A DNA stretch of 44,142 bases from Aureispira sp045105775 (GTDB lineage Bacteria; Bacteroidota; Bacteroidia; Chitinophagales; Saprospiraceae): the NCBI GenBank assembly GCA_045105775.1, contig JBGCDW010000157.1:1-44142 (forward strand). The letters run 5' to 3'. The position numbers and the translations under genes were made by a program. Of the stretch, positions 7,034 to 15,991 are shown piece by piece (within the stretch, counting starts at the first letter, position 1; each line of letters starts with the position of its first letter). The notes below the pieces were generated by a model. It was given only the letters and a program-made list of their open reading frames with translations, was not told the origin of the DNA and ran no database searches.

Positions 7034-8647
7034 TTATCGAATCGTAAAGGCCAATCCATTGACACGACGACCTCTGCTATCGCCAGGGCAACGTGCTTTG
7101 ACATTGGTGAATACAAATGAATCACCAGCTTTAGCACTCTTGACGTAGGCACCTGCACGGCCTGTAAAGGCACCACCTGTCACATCAACCTTTACGGGGT
7201 CTCCGTTCTTTTTGGTGTAGAACAAGGTGTAACTCTGCACTCTACAGTCTGTTTTAAAATCAAAGTTTTCTAGTTTTGAGTTTAATCCACGTTGTATTCT
7301 AAATGTTCCACTTTTGATAAATCCATCCGTTTGCTTGTTGATGGTGATTTTAGGGTCAGGAATCCGCTTCACACGAAATTGGAATGCTGTAGGGCTTAAA
7401 CCTCCGCCCGATAAGGTAATCGTAGCAATCCCTGGTTGTGTCACCTTGGCAACGCGTTTAGCTCCATTTCCTGATAAATTCACGCCTTGTGTTTGTACTT
7501 TCAATTGTGCTGTTGGCACGCCTGCCGCAGAAATAGTAATTGGATTATCTACTCCAATATAAAACACATTCATCATATCAGCAGCTACAGAAGCCGAACG
7601 CAAGCCTACTTCATACTCAAAGGTACTGTTACCTTTGGTCACTTCTCCTGTCAATGGGTTGGTTACTTCACTGCTCAAAACCAATTTTTTGCTGCCTGTT
7701 TGTCTAGCAACTTGCGAGAAATCGGCTGTACCATCTGGCCCAATTCTTAGGCGTTGCCCATTGACCATTAATTTGATGTTTTCAGGATTCATTTGGGTGC
7801 TGTACGACCCTAAAGAAACTTTTGCTCTGAACGTTTCATTCTTAATCACATAGGATTTATCGGCATTAATAATAGGAAAAAATTGATCTATCACAATGGT
7901 TCTTCCTCCTGCCAACTTGGCCAAATCGCTCACTAAATCTGCTTCGGTGGTTCTGGCATTGGTTTGAATTTGGCTCAACAAAGGCAATACAGCAGCAACG
8001 GGCATTTGCTTAAATTTGAACGCTGCCCAACTCTTTTTGTCACTGCTTTTCCAATCGTCTGTTACTCTCAAGGCAATATTGCGCTTGAGGGCAGCAATTT
8101 TATTGACTATTTCTTCTTCATTAAGGTCAAAATTCTTTCCATGGGTGGTGAGCAATGCTTCGTATTGTTTGATTAGTTTTTGCTGTGTCGCACGAATTTT
8201 TTGCTCTAGCTCGTTTCCTTTTCCTTGTTCTACCAATAAACGTGTAGTTACGTCCTTGTCTTTCTTGCCCTTGGGCACAGACATTCCATAACTCATGATA
8301 TAATCGCCATCGTCATTCACGCCATTTCTATCTCCAGCAGCGTCAATCAATTCATCCCGTAAACCATTGATGTATACAACTAATTCTTTGCTGGTAGCCC
8401 GCACTTCATCCACAGCAGGCCCTATTGGTTTAAATTTTTGTTTGGATTCATCTTCTAGTAATTTATCTAGACTTTGTTCCGTCAAGTCTAATTGGCTCTG
8501 TACCACATCCATGGCACTTTGGTTGCCTTTATCCAGTGCAAAAAAGGCGTTTATAATTTCGGCAGAAACATTGAGTGCTAACATAGCCGTTAATACTAGG
8601 TACATTAGGTTTATCATCAACTGTCTTGGTTCCTTAGGTATAGACAT
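7034..8647 (-). CDS. gldM: GldM/PorM-family type IX secretion motor protein, second copy
   Basis: A 537-residue GldM paralogue. Its first 36 residues are identical to those of the GldM at 10158-11834, including PKEPRQL with Arg8 and the single membrane segment INLMYLVLTAMLALNVSAEI (residues about 12-32). The body is clearly more diverged, but the periplasmic repeats (MNVFYIGVDNPITISAAGV, RVKRIPDP) and the C-terminus GRRVNGLAF are retained. GldM spans the periplasm and with GldL converts proton flow into motion; Arg8 belongs to the region packed against GldL. It lies after gldN on the same strand, but a terminator and about 360 nt intervene, so it may be transcribed separately. The expected gldN partner is about 6 kb further on (171-1037). 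Confidence 0.93.
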   Translation of the reverse strand: MSIPKEPRQLMINLMYLVLTAMLALNVSAEIINAFFALDKGNQSAMDVVQSQLDLTEQSLDKLLEDESKQKFKPIGPAVDEVRATSKELVVYINGLRDELIDAAGDRNGVNDDGDYIMSYGMSVPKGKKDKDVTTRLLVEQGKGNELEQKIRATQQKLIKQYEALLTTHGKNFDLNEEEIVNKIAALKRNIALRVTDDWKSSDKKSWAAFKFKQMPVAAVLPLLSQIQTNARTTEADLVSDLAKLAGGRTIVIDQFFPIINADKSYVIKNETFRAKVSLGSYSTQMNPENIKLMVNGQRLRIGPDGTADFSQVARQTGSKKLVLSSEVTNPLTGEVTKGNSTFEYEVGLRSASVAADMMNVFYIGVDNPITISAAGVPTAQLKVQTQGVNLSGNGAKRVAKVTQPGIATITLSGGGLSPTAFQFRVKRIPDPKITINKQTDGFIKSGTFRIQRGLNSKLENFDFKTDCRVQSYTLFYTKKNGDPVKVDVTGGAFTGRAGAYVKSAKAGDSFVFTNVKARCPGDSRGRRVNGLAFTIR

Positions 8648-8929
8648 AACAAGGTGGTATTTATTGGTTAATAAATAAGTAATAAGGCAACTATAAATAG
8701 TAAGAAATGGTATAAAACTCTAGTTGAGAGGCCCTTCTTCCAGAGTGTAACAACACCTTAATCGTGTGTTCGTGCCGTGCCAAGACCTAGGATTGTTTTG
8801 GTGGCTTTGTTTGTTATCATAATGTTGGATAACAAAATAGTTACAGTTAAAAAGACACTTTTTTCAAAAAAAGTGCAAAAAGAATAATGGTTATCACGTT
8901 CTCTATTGTCATTCTTATAAACAACAAAA
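8648..8929 (-). other. Upstream region of gldM2 with inverted repeat
   Basis: The non-coding stretch between the gldN terminator and gldM2. It contains the perfect inverted repeat TTTGTTATC / GATAACAAA (8810-8818 and 8828-8836, 9-nt spacer) about 165 nt before the gldM2 start. A role as operator or leader hairpin is possible. No consensus promoter was found on the minus strand. Confidence 0.4.
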
Positions 8930-8960
8930 GAGCATCCTGAATAAAATTTTCAGAATGCTC
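8930..8960 (-). terminator. Terminator downstream of gldN
   Basis: Stem GAGCATcCTGA / TCAGaATGCTC with one internal mismatch and a 9-nt loop. Read on the minus strand it is followed by TTTTGTTGTTT. It lies 50 nt after the gldN stop and separates gldN from gldM2. Confidence 0.7.
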
Positions 8961-9010
8961 CTTCCCTATTTATAATTTACCCGTTGTAAGGTAGTTTTAG
9001 ATGGGTTGTT

Positions 9011-9916
9011 CTAGTACGACCACAAATCATGTTCAAAGTTAAAAATTGATTCTTTGATACGATCAGATTCTAGCAACATGTCCATTGGATTCGTTTTGTA
9101 ATCCTTGATTCTTCGGTCATAAACGTTAGACTCTTTGATAATGTAACTAGAGAATAGACGTGCTTCAAATACATCTTCCCAGCTCATTCTAGCAGCATCA
9201 TTCAAAGGATTAAATGCCTCATGGCGTGCCAATACGCCACGCAATTCTGGATAATAAGCCCAGAACATTGGTCCAGAGTTAAGGAAGTTACCATTATCAT
9301 CTACACGGTCAATGATAGGCGCAATACCCAAAATACGAACATCCATAGTAGAGGTTTCTTCATCAAAGAAGTATACTTCCTTGATACGATATTTCTTGAT
9401 GTCCTCAGGGTTCAAATCATTGACTACAACTTGTACAATTTCCTCGAATGTATCAGGATCAAAGGTAATGATGGTATCTACAGAACTACCAATATTTTGC
9501 ATTTCATCTTGTGTCATTGCCTGTGTAAATTCATCATCCATTACGTGATACAGTGTAATATCACCTTCTTTTGCATGATTGAGTAGAATTGTAATGAACG
9601 GTTCTTTTTCATTTTTGAAAGCGTGGTTCATTTTTTCACGAATATCAATCAAACGCCAAATTCTCTTTTCCCAGAAAACATCTTTCTCATGAATAAAATC
9701 ATAAGGAATAATTTGCTCTTCTGTGTACAAGTAGCGGTCGTAAAAATTATCTCTTGGCTTAACATCATTGGTATTGCCAGATTCTGTCATATTAGGATTA
9801 TTGGCTGGTTGATCCTCGCCGTCACCACCAGGTTGAGCGAAGGTTGTTGTTGATGATAACAACAAGACAGCCCAAGCAAACAAAAAGCAGTGCATAAATT
9901 TAAGATGCGCGTTCAT
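9011..9916 (-). CDS. gldN: GldN/PorN type IX secretion ring protein
   Basis: The canonical GldN of the porP-gldKLMN cluster: 301 residues, signal peptide ending near TTTFAQ (residue 28), a short acidic/Asn-rich linker, then the conserved GldN domain with FYDRYLYTEEQIIPYDF, KDVFWEKRIWRLIDI, KEVYFFDEETSTMDV and FNFEHDLWSY. GldN partners with the lipoprotein GldK in the periplasmic ring. It follows gldM on the minus strand after a 241-nt gap that contains a strong terminator, so it may be partly uncoupled from gldM expression. A second Met (residue 8, FMHCFLFAW) is an equally plausible start. The paralogue at 171-1037 is its closest relative in the window. Confidence 0.95.
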   Translation of the reverse strand: MNAHLKFMHCFLFAWAVLLLSSTTTFAQPGGDGEDQPANNPNMTESGNTNDVKPRDNFYDRYLYTEEQIIPYDFIHEKDVFWEKRIWRLIDIREKMNHAFKNEKEPFITILLNHAKEGDITLYHVMDDEFTQAMTQDEMQNIGSSVDTIITFDPDTFEEIVQVVVNDLNPEDIKKYRIKEVYFFDEETSTMDVRILGIAPIIDRVDDNGNFLNSGPMFWAYYPELRGVLARHEAFNPLNDAARMSWEDVFEARLFSSYIIKESNVYDRRIKDYKTNPMDMLLESDRIKESIFNFEHDLWSY

Positions 9917-10082
9917 CAGTTCAATCGTTTTTAAAATTTACCGAATAAAAGAAGTTATTGTTGAATACAGCAAGATAAGGCAGTCTTGCCAGTGCCTAGT
10001 AGGCAAAAAAGGTTTTCATTACACACTCTATCTTTGAGATAAGAGTATCACAGAGCGAGCATTGATACAAAATTAAAAAAAA

Positions 10083-10126
10083 AAGTTGGTTGCTCGCGCT
10101 CTATTATAACGCAAAACAACCAACTT
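10083..10126 (-). terminator. Terminator between gldM and gldN
   Basis: Stem AAGTTGGTTG / CAACCAACTT (10 bp, perfect, 24-nt loop), followed on the minus strand by about ten T residues. It lies 32 nt after the gldM stop. It should reduce read-through into gldN, whose start is 167 nt further on. Confidence 0.8.
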
Positions 10127-10157
10127 GTATTTTATGCTACCCCAAAATAATTCGGAA

Positions 10158-11834
10158 TTATCTAATTTTGAAAGCCAATCCGTTTACACGACGACCAGCA
10201 GTATCACCAGGACATTTTGCTTTTACCTCAGTGAATGCGTATTGATCACCAGGTTTAGCTGCACGAACAGCATTGGCAATTTGTCCACTAAAACGAGAGC
10301 CTTGACCTTTTAACTCTACAGGATCTTGACGCTTACGTGTGTAGTACAAGGTATACGACTGTACTTTACATTTTGCATCAAAATCAAAGTTATCTAACCA
10401 AGCTGCTAGACCAGGCTGTGCTTTGAACTCACCAGAACCCATAGCACCGTCTGATTTTTTACCTAGACGTACAACAGGGTCAGGAATACGTTTTACACGG
10501 AAATCAAAGTTATAATTTTTTCCTGATTCTCTATCTTTAACTACAATTGTTGCTTTACCTGGCTTTTTAGCAGTAACCGTACGACTAGCTCCAGAACCAC
10601 TCATTGTTCCACCAGACATAGATACACTCATGTTAGATGTTTTAACACCCGCAGCGGCAACCGTTACAGGGTTAGGTACACCTACATAGAATACATTCAT
10701 TTTGTCAGCAGATACGTTAACAGATGCTTGACCCACTTCATAAAAGAAATCTTTCTTAAAGGTTTCTGTTTTACCAGTTTGAGGATTTTTCACACCGATT
10801 GTTGCTGTATATTTTTGCTCTCCTACTCTAGATCCTTTGGCAGAGAATTTGGCTTTACCATCTACTACAGGTAGAGAACGACCATTTACAGATACAGAAA
10901 AACCAGCTTGAGAGGAATAAGCTCCCAAGGCAATTTCAGATTCAAAAGTCTCTCCTTTTAAGATATAAGGCTTAGAAGACTGAGAAAATACATCAAACTT
11001 ATCATAAGTTACCTCCATTTTACCAATCTGAGAAGCCAAGAAGTTGACTACAGCTGCTTCAGAAGTTCTAGCATCATTTTGGAATTTACGCAACATAGGA
11101 TAAATAGCCGCTACAGGCATGTGTCCAAATGTATAATCTTCCCATGATTTGCCTTCGTGCTCCTCTGGTTTGTATGTTTCAGAAGAGGTTAGCGTGATAC
11201 CTACTGCAAATTTTTCTAATGCTCCAGCTTTCTTGTCCATATTGGCAAAAACAGTTTCTGGAATACCGCCGTTTTCCCACAAACCAGCTACAAAATCCAC
11301 ATAAGCTTGTCTCAATGCTTGGATTTTTTTGTCTAGTTCAGGCCCAACAGGGTCTTTTTTCTCACTACCATAATCACCCGTTACAAAAATACGCTGTGGG
11401 GTATCTTTGTCTTTCTTACCAGAAGGCTTACCTACTAAGCCTTCATCCTCGGTTAGATGGAATAAAGCACCAGTGTATCCTTTTCCTTCATATTCTGCTC
11501 TTGTAGCCTCGGTAGAGTATACTCCTCCAGACTCTTTTACCATACGCTCGCGCAATTCGTCAACATATGCATCAAACTCTTTGGTTAGCGTTTGTACTTT
11601 TTTAGCATTTTCTACTAAGGGTGCATATTGCGTTTTCGTTTTTACAGTTTCTTCCATAGAAGCAATAGTACCTTTTACTGATTCTTCTACAATTGTATTA
11701 TTTGCTTTTAGCCCTTTATCGAGCATAAAAAAGGCGTTGATGATTTCCGCAGATACGTTCAAAGCCAACATAGCTGTAAGAACGAGGTACATAAGGTTAA
11801 TCATCAGCTGTCTTGGTTCCTTAGGAATTGACAT
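10158..11834 (-). CDS. gldM: GldM/PorM type IX secretion motor protein
   Basis: A 558-residue GldM: cytoplasmic start PKEPRQL, one membrane helix (residues about 12-32), then a long periplasmic shaft of immunoglobulin-like domains. Recognisable family blocks are GHMPVAAIYPMLRKFQNDA, KMNVFYVGVPNPVTVAAAGV, FRVKRIPDPVV and the terminal KCPGDTAGRRVNGLAFKIR. With GldL it forms the proton-driven motor that powers secretion and gliding; Arg8 is conserved in the membrane-proximal segment. It follows gldL after 112 nt containing a large hairpin. The gene is intact and of normal family length (slightly over 500 residues). The second copy at 7034-8647 shares its N-terminus exactly but diverges elsewhere. 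Confidence 0.96.
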   Translation of the reverse strand: MSIPKEPRQLMINLMYLVLTAMLALNVSAEIINAFFMLDKGLKANNTIVEESVKGTIASMEETVKTKTQYAPLVENAKKVQTLTKEFDAYVDELRERMVKESGGVYSTEATRAEYEGKGYTGALFHLTEDEGLVGKPSGKKDKDTPQRIFVTGDYGSEKKDPVGPELDKKIQALRQAYVDFVAGLWENGGIPETVFANMDKKAGALEKFAVGITLTSSETYKPEEHEGKSWEDYTFGHMPVAAIYPMLRKFQNDARTSEAAVVNFLASQIGKMEVTYDKFDVFSQSSKPYILKGETFESEIALGAYSSQAGFSVSVNGRSLPVVDGKAKFSAKGSRVGEQKYTATIGVKNPQTGKTETFKKDFFYEVGQASVNVSADKMNVFYVGVPNPVTVAAAGVKTSNMSVSMSGGTMSGSGASRTVTAKKPGKATIVVKDRESGKNYNFDFRVKRIPDPVVRLGKKSDGAMGSGEFKAQPGLAAWLDNFDFDAKCKVQSYTLYYTRKRQDPVELKGQGSRFSGQIANAVRAAKPGDQYAFTEVKAKCPGDTAGRRVNGLAFKIR

Positions 11835-11880
11835 GCTTTATTTAATTTTATCTAATTTAATATTCAGTTTGCTGTGTTTT

Positions 11881-11920
11881 AGCATTGAATCTGTTGTTAT
11901 GAAACAACAGATTCAATGCT
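11881..11920 (-). other. Large intercistronic hairpin between gldL and gldM
   Basis: A perfect 18-bp inverted repeat: arms 11881-11898 and 11903-11920, each AGCATTGAATCTGTTGTT or its complement, with a 4-nt loop. It is not followed by a T-run in either direction, unlike the real terminators in this cluster. It is better explained as an RNA-processing or stability element, or an attenuator setting GldL:GldM ratios, than as a terminator. Confidence 0.65.
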
Positions 11921-11946
11921 ATTGCTAAATAGAACAATAATTGTTC

Positions 11947-12696
11947 TTAGCCTTTCATGGCAGCTAACATACCACCATATACTTTATTAACACTTACTAA
12001 GTTTTTGTTCAATGCTTTCACGTTTTCAGTGTATTCTTTCATAGAATCTGCAGAACTAGCAACAGCAGCAACACCTTCCATAGCATTTACTACACCACCA
12101 TAAACTTTGTTCATACTAGACAAGTTGCCATTCAATGTTTTTAGCTCTTCTCTGTAAACATTTACGTCTTCAGCAGAATCTGCTACATTGCTAATAGCGT
12201 TGGACAATACCGTAACGAATTTACCTGTTTCTTTGGTCAATTTTCCTACATCGTCAAAATCAAGACCAGCAAAGATATCTAAGCTTTTCATTGTTTTAGA
12301 CATGTTTTGCAATTCAGAAACCATTTGTGTTTGTTGAGACTCTAATGGTGAAACTGCTTGTTTCATTCCCATCATAGCTTCTAACAAAGCAGCTTGTTGC
12401 TCAGAAGAAGAAGGACCATCTAGTTGTGGCGCACTGTTATCTGCGATAAGAGCAATATCAGCATCCGCTTTATCTAGTCCTGGGTATAGACGCTCCCAGT
12501 AATAATCTTTGTGAGGAGGTAATACACCTAATAATAAGAATAAACATGCCTCTGTGATCAATCCAACTGTCAACATTTCAGACGCGAAAGGCCAGCTTTG
12601 AATTTTGAAAAGGGCACCAATCAATACAACTGCAGCACCACAACCAATGATTAGGTTTTTAATGTAGGCGAATGTTGAAGAATGTATGAAACTCAT
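11947..12696 (-). CDS. gldL: GldL/PorL type IX secretion motor protein
   Basis: A 249-residue GldL with two N-terminal membrane helices (residues about 13-32 and 41-58), separated by KIQSWPF, and a cytoplasmic tail predicted to be helical. Conserved charged residues of the motor are visible: Lys31 at the end of helix 1 (ALFK) and Glu49 in helix 2 (LITEACLF). In the family this glutamate sits in the membrane and is needed for proton-driven rotation of GldM. The tail carries an internal near-repeat, KTLNGNLSSMNKVYGGVVNAM and KALNKNLVSVNKVYGGMLAAM (about residues 190 and 225). It is the only gldL in the window and could serve both GldM copies. Confidence 0.96.
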   Translation of the reverse strand: MSFIHSSTFAYIKNLIIGCGAAVVLIGALFKIQSWPFASEMLTVGLITEACLFLLLGVLPPHKDYYWERLYPGLDKADADIALIADNSAPQLDGPSSSEQQAALLEAMMGMKQAVSPLESQQTQMVSELQNMSKTMKSLDIFAGLDFDDVGKLTKETGKFVTVLSNAISNVADSAEDVNVYREELKTLNGNLSSMNKVYGGVVNAMEGVAAVASSADSMKEYTENVKALNKNLVSVNKVYGGMLAAMKG

Positions 12697-13370
12697 GATC
12701 TAAAAATGTTTAAAAAGGTTATGTAAAATGTAAAATAAAGGGTCTCTAGAAAGTATTTGGAAGGTGCTAGTGCCTCTAAGGATAAGCCCAATTTTCCAAA
12801 AACTTCTGTAAGTATAACACTATTTTATATTAAGGTTACACTTTTTGACGTAAAAAATTTTGTTTTTTTTCTACTCAAAAGCAACAACTAAATTATGCCT
12901 TGGCTGTTGTGTACTTCTATTATATTTTGTACCTATTCAGTTATTCTAATCTTAAGGTAGTTTTTTTGTGGGAAGCGATAAAATAGAACGAATGGTATTT
13001 TGAGCATCTGCAAACGCTCTACTTATCAAATTTTTTTTCTTTTAATATACAAGAAACTATTTATCAATTCTCTATTTTTTCATTTGATAAAATCAAACTC
13101 TATTTGTTATCCTCTTTTGGTAAACGACTATCTTCATAATGCAATTGCAAAATAAAAGATACAGTTTTTAGTCCTTTTTAAAAAATAAAAAACAATAAAG
13201 TATTCTACATTTAAATTAGTGCCCATTTAGTCCCTTCATTAATTGAAGTTATTTAAGGGAATTGGCCCCAATATTCCCTTACCAATTAAGTCTATCAGCA
13301 GGATGAATGCTATAGTTAATACAAGCAAAAAACCACAAATACCCGCATCTTTGGTTTTCTGATAAACAAA
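12697..13370. other. Long AT-rich upstream region of gldL
   Basis: About 670 nt without a credible gene, lying between the gldK terminator and the gldL start. It is highly AT-rich with several T-runs. I found no exact TTG-N20-TAnnTTTG promoter on the minus strand, although this is where gldL transcription must begin if the upstream terminator works. No conserved repeat was recognised. Confidence 0.4.
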
Positions 13371-13405
13371 AATAGCCATTCTGAAGTAGAATCAGAATGG
13401 CTATT
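13371..13405 (-). terminator. Terminator downstream of gldK
   Basis: Perfect 14-bp stem AATAGCCATTCTGA / TCAGAATGGCTATT with a 7-nt loop. It is followed on the minus strand by TTTTTG, and A-rich sequence precedes it. It lies about 40 nt after the gldK stop and separates gldK from gldL. Confidence 0.85.
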
Positions 13406-13443
13406 AAAAAAGGTGTCTAACCTATTATATTAGTAGTATTGGC

Positions 13444-14706
13444 TTAGTTAAAATCGTTCATAGAACGACCCAAGAATGTCAATACATTTCTAAAACCAAT
13501 ATATGATTTTGTTGTATCTTGGAATTCCCAGTGACGTGTTCCTGTTTGGATGTAGTACATGATGTCTTTCCAAGAACCACCACGGATAACTTTACGTTTC
13601 CAAGCGGTTAGATCTTCATCTTGAGCATCAAAACGAATATCAGGTTGCAAATCGTGTAAGAATGCATAAGCATTTTTGTAGTAAGCTGATGAGGTCCACT
13701 CGGATACATTACCAGACATGTTGTACAAACCATAATCATTGGCAAAATAAGCATCCGCACGTACTGTATACAAACCACCATCTGCGGGATAATCACCACG
13801 ACCAGGCTTAAAATTAGCTAGTAAGCATCCTTTGGCATTACGAACATAGTATCCACCCCAAGGGAATGGTGCTAAATCGTGCCCACCTCTAGCAGCATAT
13901 TCCCACTCATGCTCTGTAGGCAAACGGAAATCTTCTGTATTTACATCTTCAAAATTATTCCACAAGTTAGTTCTCCAATAAGAGAAAGCGTTTGCTTGTT
14001 TCCATGCAATTCCAACTACTGGATAATCATCAAAAGCGGGGTGCCAAAAATAATTACGAGTCATTGGCTCATTGTAAGAATAAGAGAAGTCGCGAATCCA
14101 AACTAACGTATCAGGATAAATTCTTGTTGCATCTTTCTTGATATAGTCCGCACGGTTGTGCACCTCTGTAGAGTGTCTGTTGTAATCACTTGACCAAGAA
14201 TAATCTTGCGCAGCCCCTTTCCAATCGTACCATTGGTAATCAAATACCAATTGACGAATATCTAAATTTCTAACTGAACCAAATTGCTCTTCTCCTTGGT
14301 AAAACATATCATCTAATTCGCCTCCTGGCTCATAATTCAATTCCTGCTCCCAATCTACCCCCTGTACATTACCTGGATATTCTTTGGTGTGGCCCAATTT
14401 AGTGTGTGCGATTGAGTCGCGCACCCATTCTACAAATTGGCGGTATTCATTATTAGTAATTTCTGTATCATCCATAAAAAAGCCTTGGATAGAGACTTGC
14501 TTGGGACGTTGTACTAGAGCGTGATTTACATCTTGATCACTTGGCCCGATATGTAAGCTCCCAGAAGGAACATATACCATTCCATAAGGTTGAATAGGTC
14601 TCCAAAGAGGTCGTTCCAATACACCAGTCAACTGGCCACTGTCTACTTTGGCACATGCTCCAATGAGTAGAGAGAGAAATAAAAGAGCTAAATTTTGTTT
14701 TTTCAT
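13444..14706 (-). CDS. gldK: GldK/PorK type IX secretion lipoprotein
   Basis: GldK is an outer-membrane lipoprotein that forms the periplasmic ring with GldN. I start it at MKKQNLALLFLSLLIGAC because a classic signal with lipobox LIGAC (Cys18) follows; the longer frame adds 18 unlikely residues. The body has the formylglycine-generating-enzyme (SUMF1) fold typical of GldK/GldJ: GMVYVPSGSLHIG, FFMDDTEITNNEYRQFVEW, NAFSYWRT, RLPTEHEWEYAARGG, YNMSGNVSEWTSS and VIRGGSWKD. The enzyme active-site function is not expected in GldK. Synteny with gldL/M/N and porP identifies it as GldK and not GldJ. Length, 420 residues, is close to that of other GldK proteins. Confidence 0.94.
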   Translation of the reverse strand: MKKQNLALLFLSLLIGACAKVDSGQLTGVLERPLWRPIQPYGMVYVPSGSLHIGPSDQDVNHALVQRPKQVSIQGFFMDDTEITNNEYRQFVEWVRDSIAHTKLGHTKEYPGNVQGVDWEQELNYEPGGELDDMFYQGEEQFGSVRNLDIRQLVFDYQWYDWKGAAQDYSWSSDYNRHSTEVHNRADYIKKDATRIYPDTLVWIRDFSYSYNEPMTRNYFWHPAFDDYPVVGIAWKQANAFSYWRTNLWNNFEDVNTEDFRLPTEHEWEYAARGGHDLAPFPWGGYYVRNAKGCLLANFKPGRGDYPADGGLYTVRADAYFANDYGLYNMSGNVSEWTSSAYYKNAYAFLHDLQPDIRFDAQDEDLTAWKRKVIRGGSWKDIMYYIQTGTRHWEFQDTTKSYIGFRNVLTFLGRSMNDFN

Positions 14707-14978
14707 GTTCGCACCCGTGTTTAAAACCGTTTTCTTAAAAAAGCGTCCACTACAGTGCACGGCAAGGCGACCGTTTGCAGTAGTGTTAGGAAGTTATGTA
14801 AGCAATAAAGAAAGTAGCGTATAATACGCTGCTAAATTTCCTGTGAAGATTCTGCGTCTTATTTAATAGTTTAAGGCATTTCTATTAATGAGTCAGATTT
14901 CTTCATCGGATTAGTAACGCGTCCAAACCCTTTATTATTATCTGTACTGGTAAACTTTCCGTATTTTTTTCTGTGAAA

Positions 14979-15950
14979 TTATAAAAATCTAGGGTTATAG
15001 ATAACTTTTGAAGGGATTTCTTTGCCAATTTTTTTGTTGAGATTGTAATTAAGAACTACTTCGTGAGAGCCACTATTAAACCCTTGTAAACTGCCAATTG
15101 ACAAATCATAAGCATATGCTAAAGTAAAATTATTATTCCATTTTACGCCTGCCAAAAAAACAACAGCATCATTGTTTAAATCATTATAACCTCTAAACGC
15201 TACACCACCAAAAATATTATCTCTCCAATCCAAAATTATCGCTAATTCTGGTTGAAATTTCACAAAATCGCTCTTAACCAACAAGGAGGGCTTGATTGTA
15301 AAATCTCTATTGACGGGTATTTTTCCTGTTGCAGTTAAAAAGTAAGCGCGATTGTACAAAATAGAAGCATCATTGGCCAATTGCAAACTCGGTTGAGTTA
15401 GATTAATTGCTGAAACCCCCACTTCGAACCACTCATGCTGATAATAAAGGGCCGCATCCATACTAAATGACAATCCTGTAACACGGGCAGTGGGTACATT
15501 CGGATCATTATGATTAATGCCTAATTCGTAAATACCATTAGGAGTGAGCAAACGACTACCGTCCAATTCTTTTTGAATCATGCGTCCTGCCAAACCTATA
15601 GATAAGCGTCCTGCTTCTTTTAAATCTATTATATAACTATAAGAGCCGCGCAATGCCAAATTGCTATAAGCCCCAATAACATCGTACTCTACCCCAATTC
15701 CTACCCCACTACTAATCATTTCTAGTGGCATGTGTGCATTAAAATTTAAGTTTAAGGGAGTGCCTGGAAAATTGACCCATTGTTTTCTAAAAACGCCTGT
15801 AATACTCAAAGATTGATCTAAACCATTGTAAGCATTATTATAAGCATACTTATTTAACATAAACAACGAGTACTGGGCTGGCTGTTGTGCATGAAGTGTG
15901 GTTACTAAGCTCACACTCAACAATAGTAGTAGTAGTTTATTTTTCATCAT
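14979..15950 (-). CDS. porP: PorP/SprF-family type IX secretion membrane protein
   Basis: An outer-membrane beta-barrel of the PorP/SprF family, which acts with the type IX machinery in anchoring or delivering cargo. After a signal peptide (KLLLLLLSVSLVTTLHAQ) come the diagnostic QYSLFMLNKYAYNNAYNG, FRKQWVNFPGTP, HMPLEMISSGVGIG and, near the end, LGGVAF-like GGVAFRGYNDLNNDAVVFLAGVKW plus a C-terminal strand segment. Three neighbouring Met codons (15956, 15950, 15947) could start it; I chose 15950, which keeps a normal signal peptide and avoids overlap with the kinase-like gene. It directly precedes gldK, as porP precedes porK in the known porPKLMN operon. Confidence 0.9.
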   Translation of the reverse strand: MMKNKLLLLLLSVSLVTTLHAQQPAQYSLFMLNKYAYNNAYNGLDQSLSITGVFRKQWVNFPGTPLNLNFNAHMPLEMISSGVGIGVEYDVIGAYSNLALRGSYSYIIDLKEAGRLSIGLAGRMIQKELDGSRLLTPNGIYELGINHNDPNVPTARVTGLSFSMDAALYYQHEWFEVGVSAINLTQPSLQLANDASILYNRAYFLTATGKIPVNRDFTIKPSLLVKSDFVKFQPELAIILDWRDNIFGGVAFRGYNDLNNDAVVFLAGVKWNNNFTLAYAYDLSIGSLQGFNSGSHEVVLNYNLNKKIGKEIPSKVIYNPRFL

Positions 15951-15991
15951 AATCATTATTATTATAACAATAAGAAATAACTGGTAACGTT

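Noticed and set aside
10068..10098. Promoter for gldN just after the gldM terminator (TAATTTTG on the minus strand)
   Set aside because: It lies in the terminator's T-run and lacks TTG at the right distance; probably chance.
11881..11920. Ordinary rho-independent terminator
   Set aside because: No T-run follows the hairpin on either strand.
11407..11928. Plus-strand frame of 173 codons opposite gldM and the hairpin
   Set aside because: Shadow of the well-conserved gldM; Ser/Val-rich with no plausible start context.
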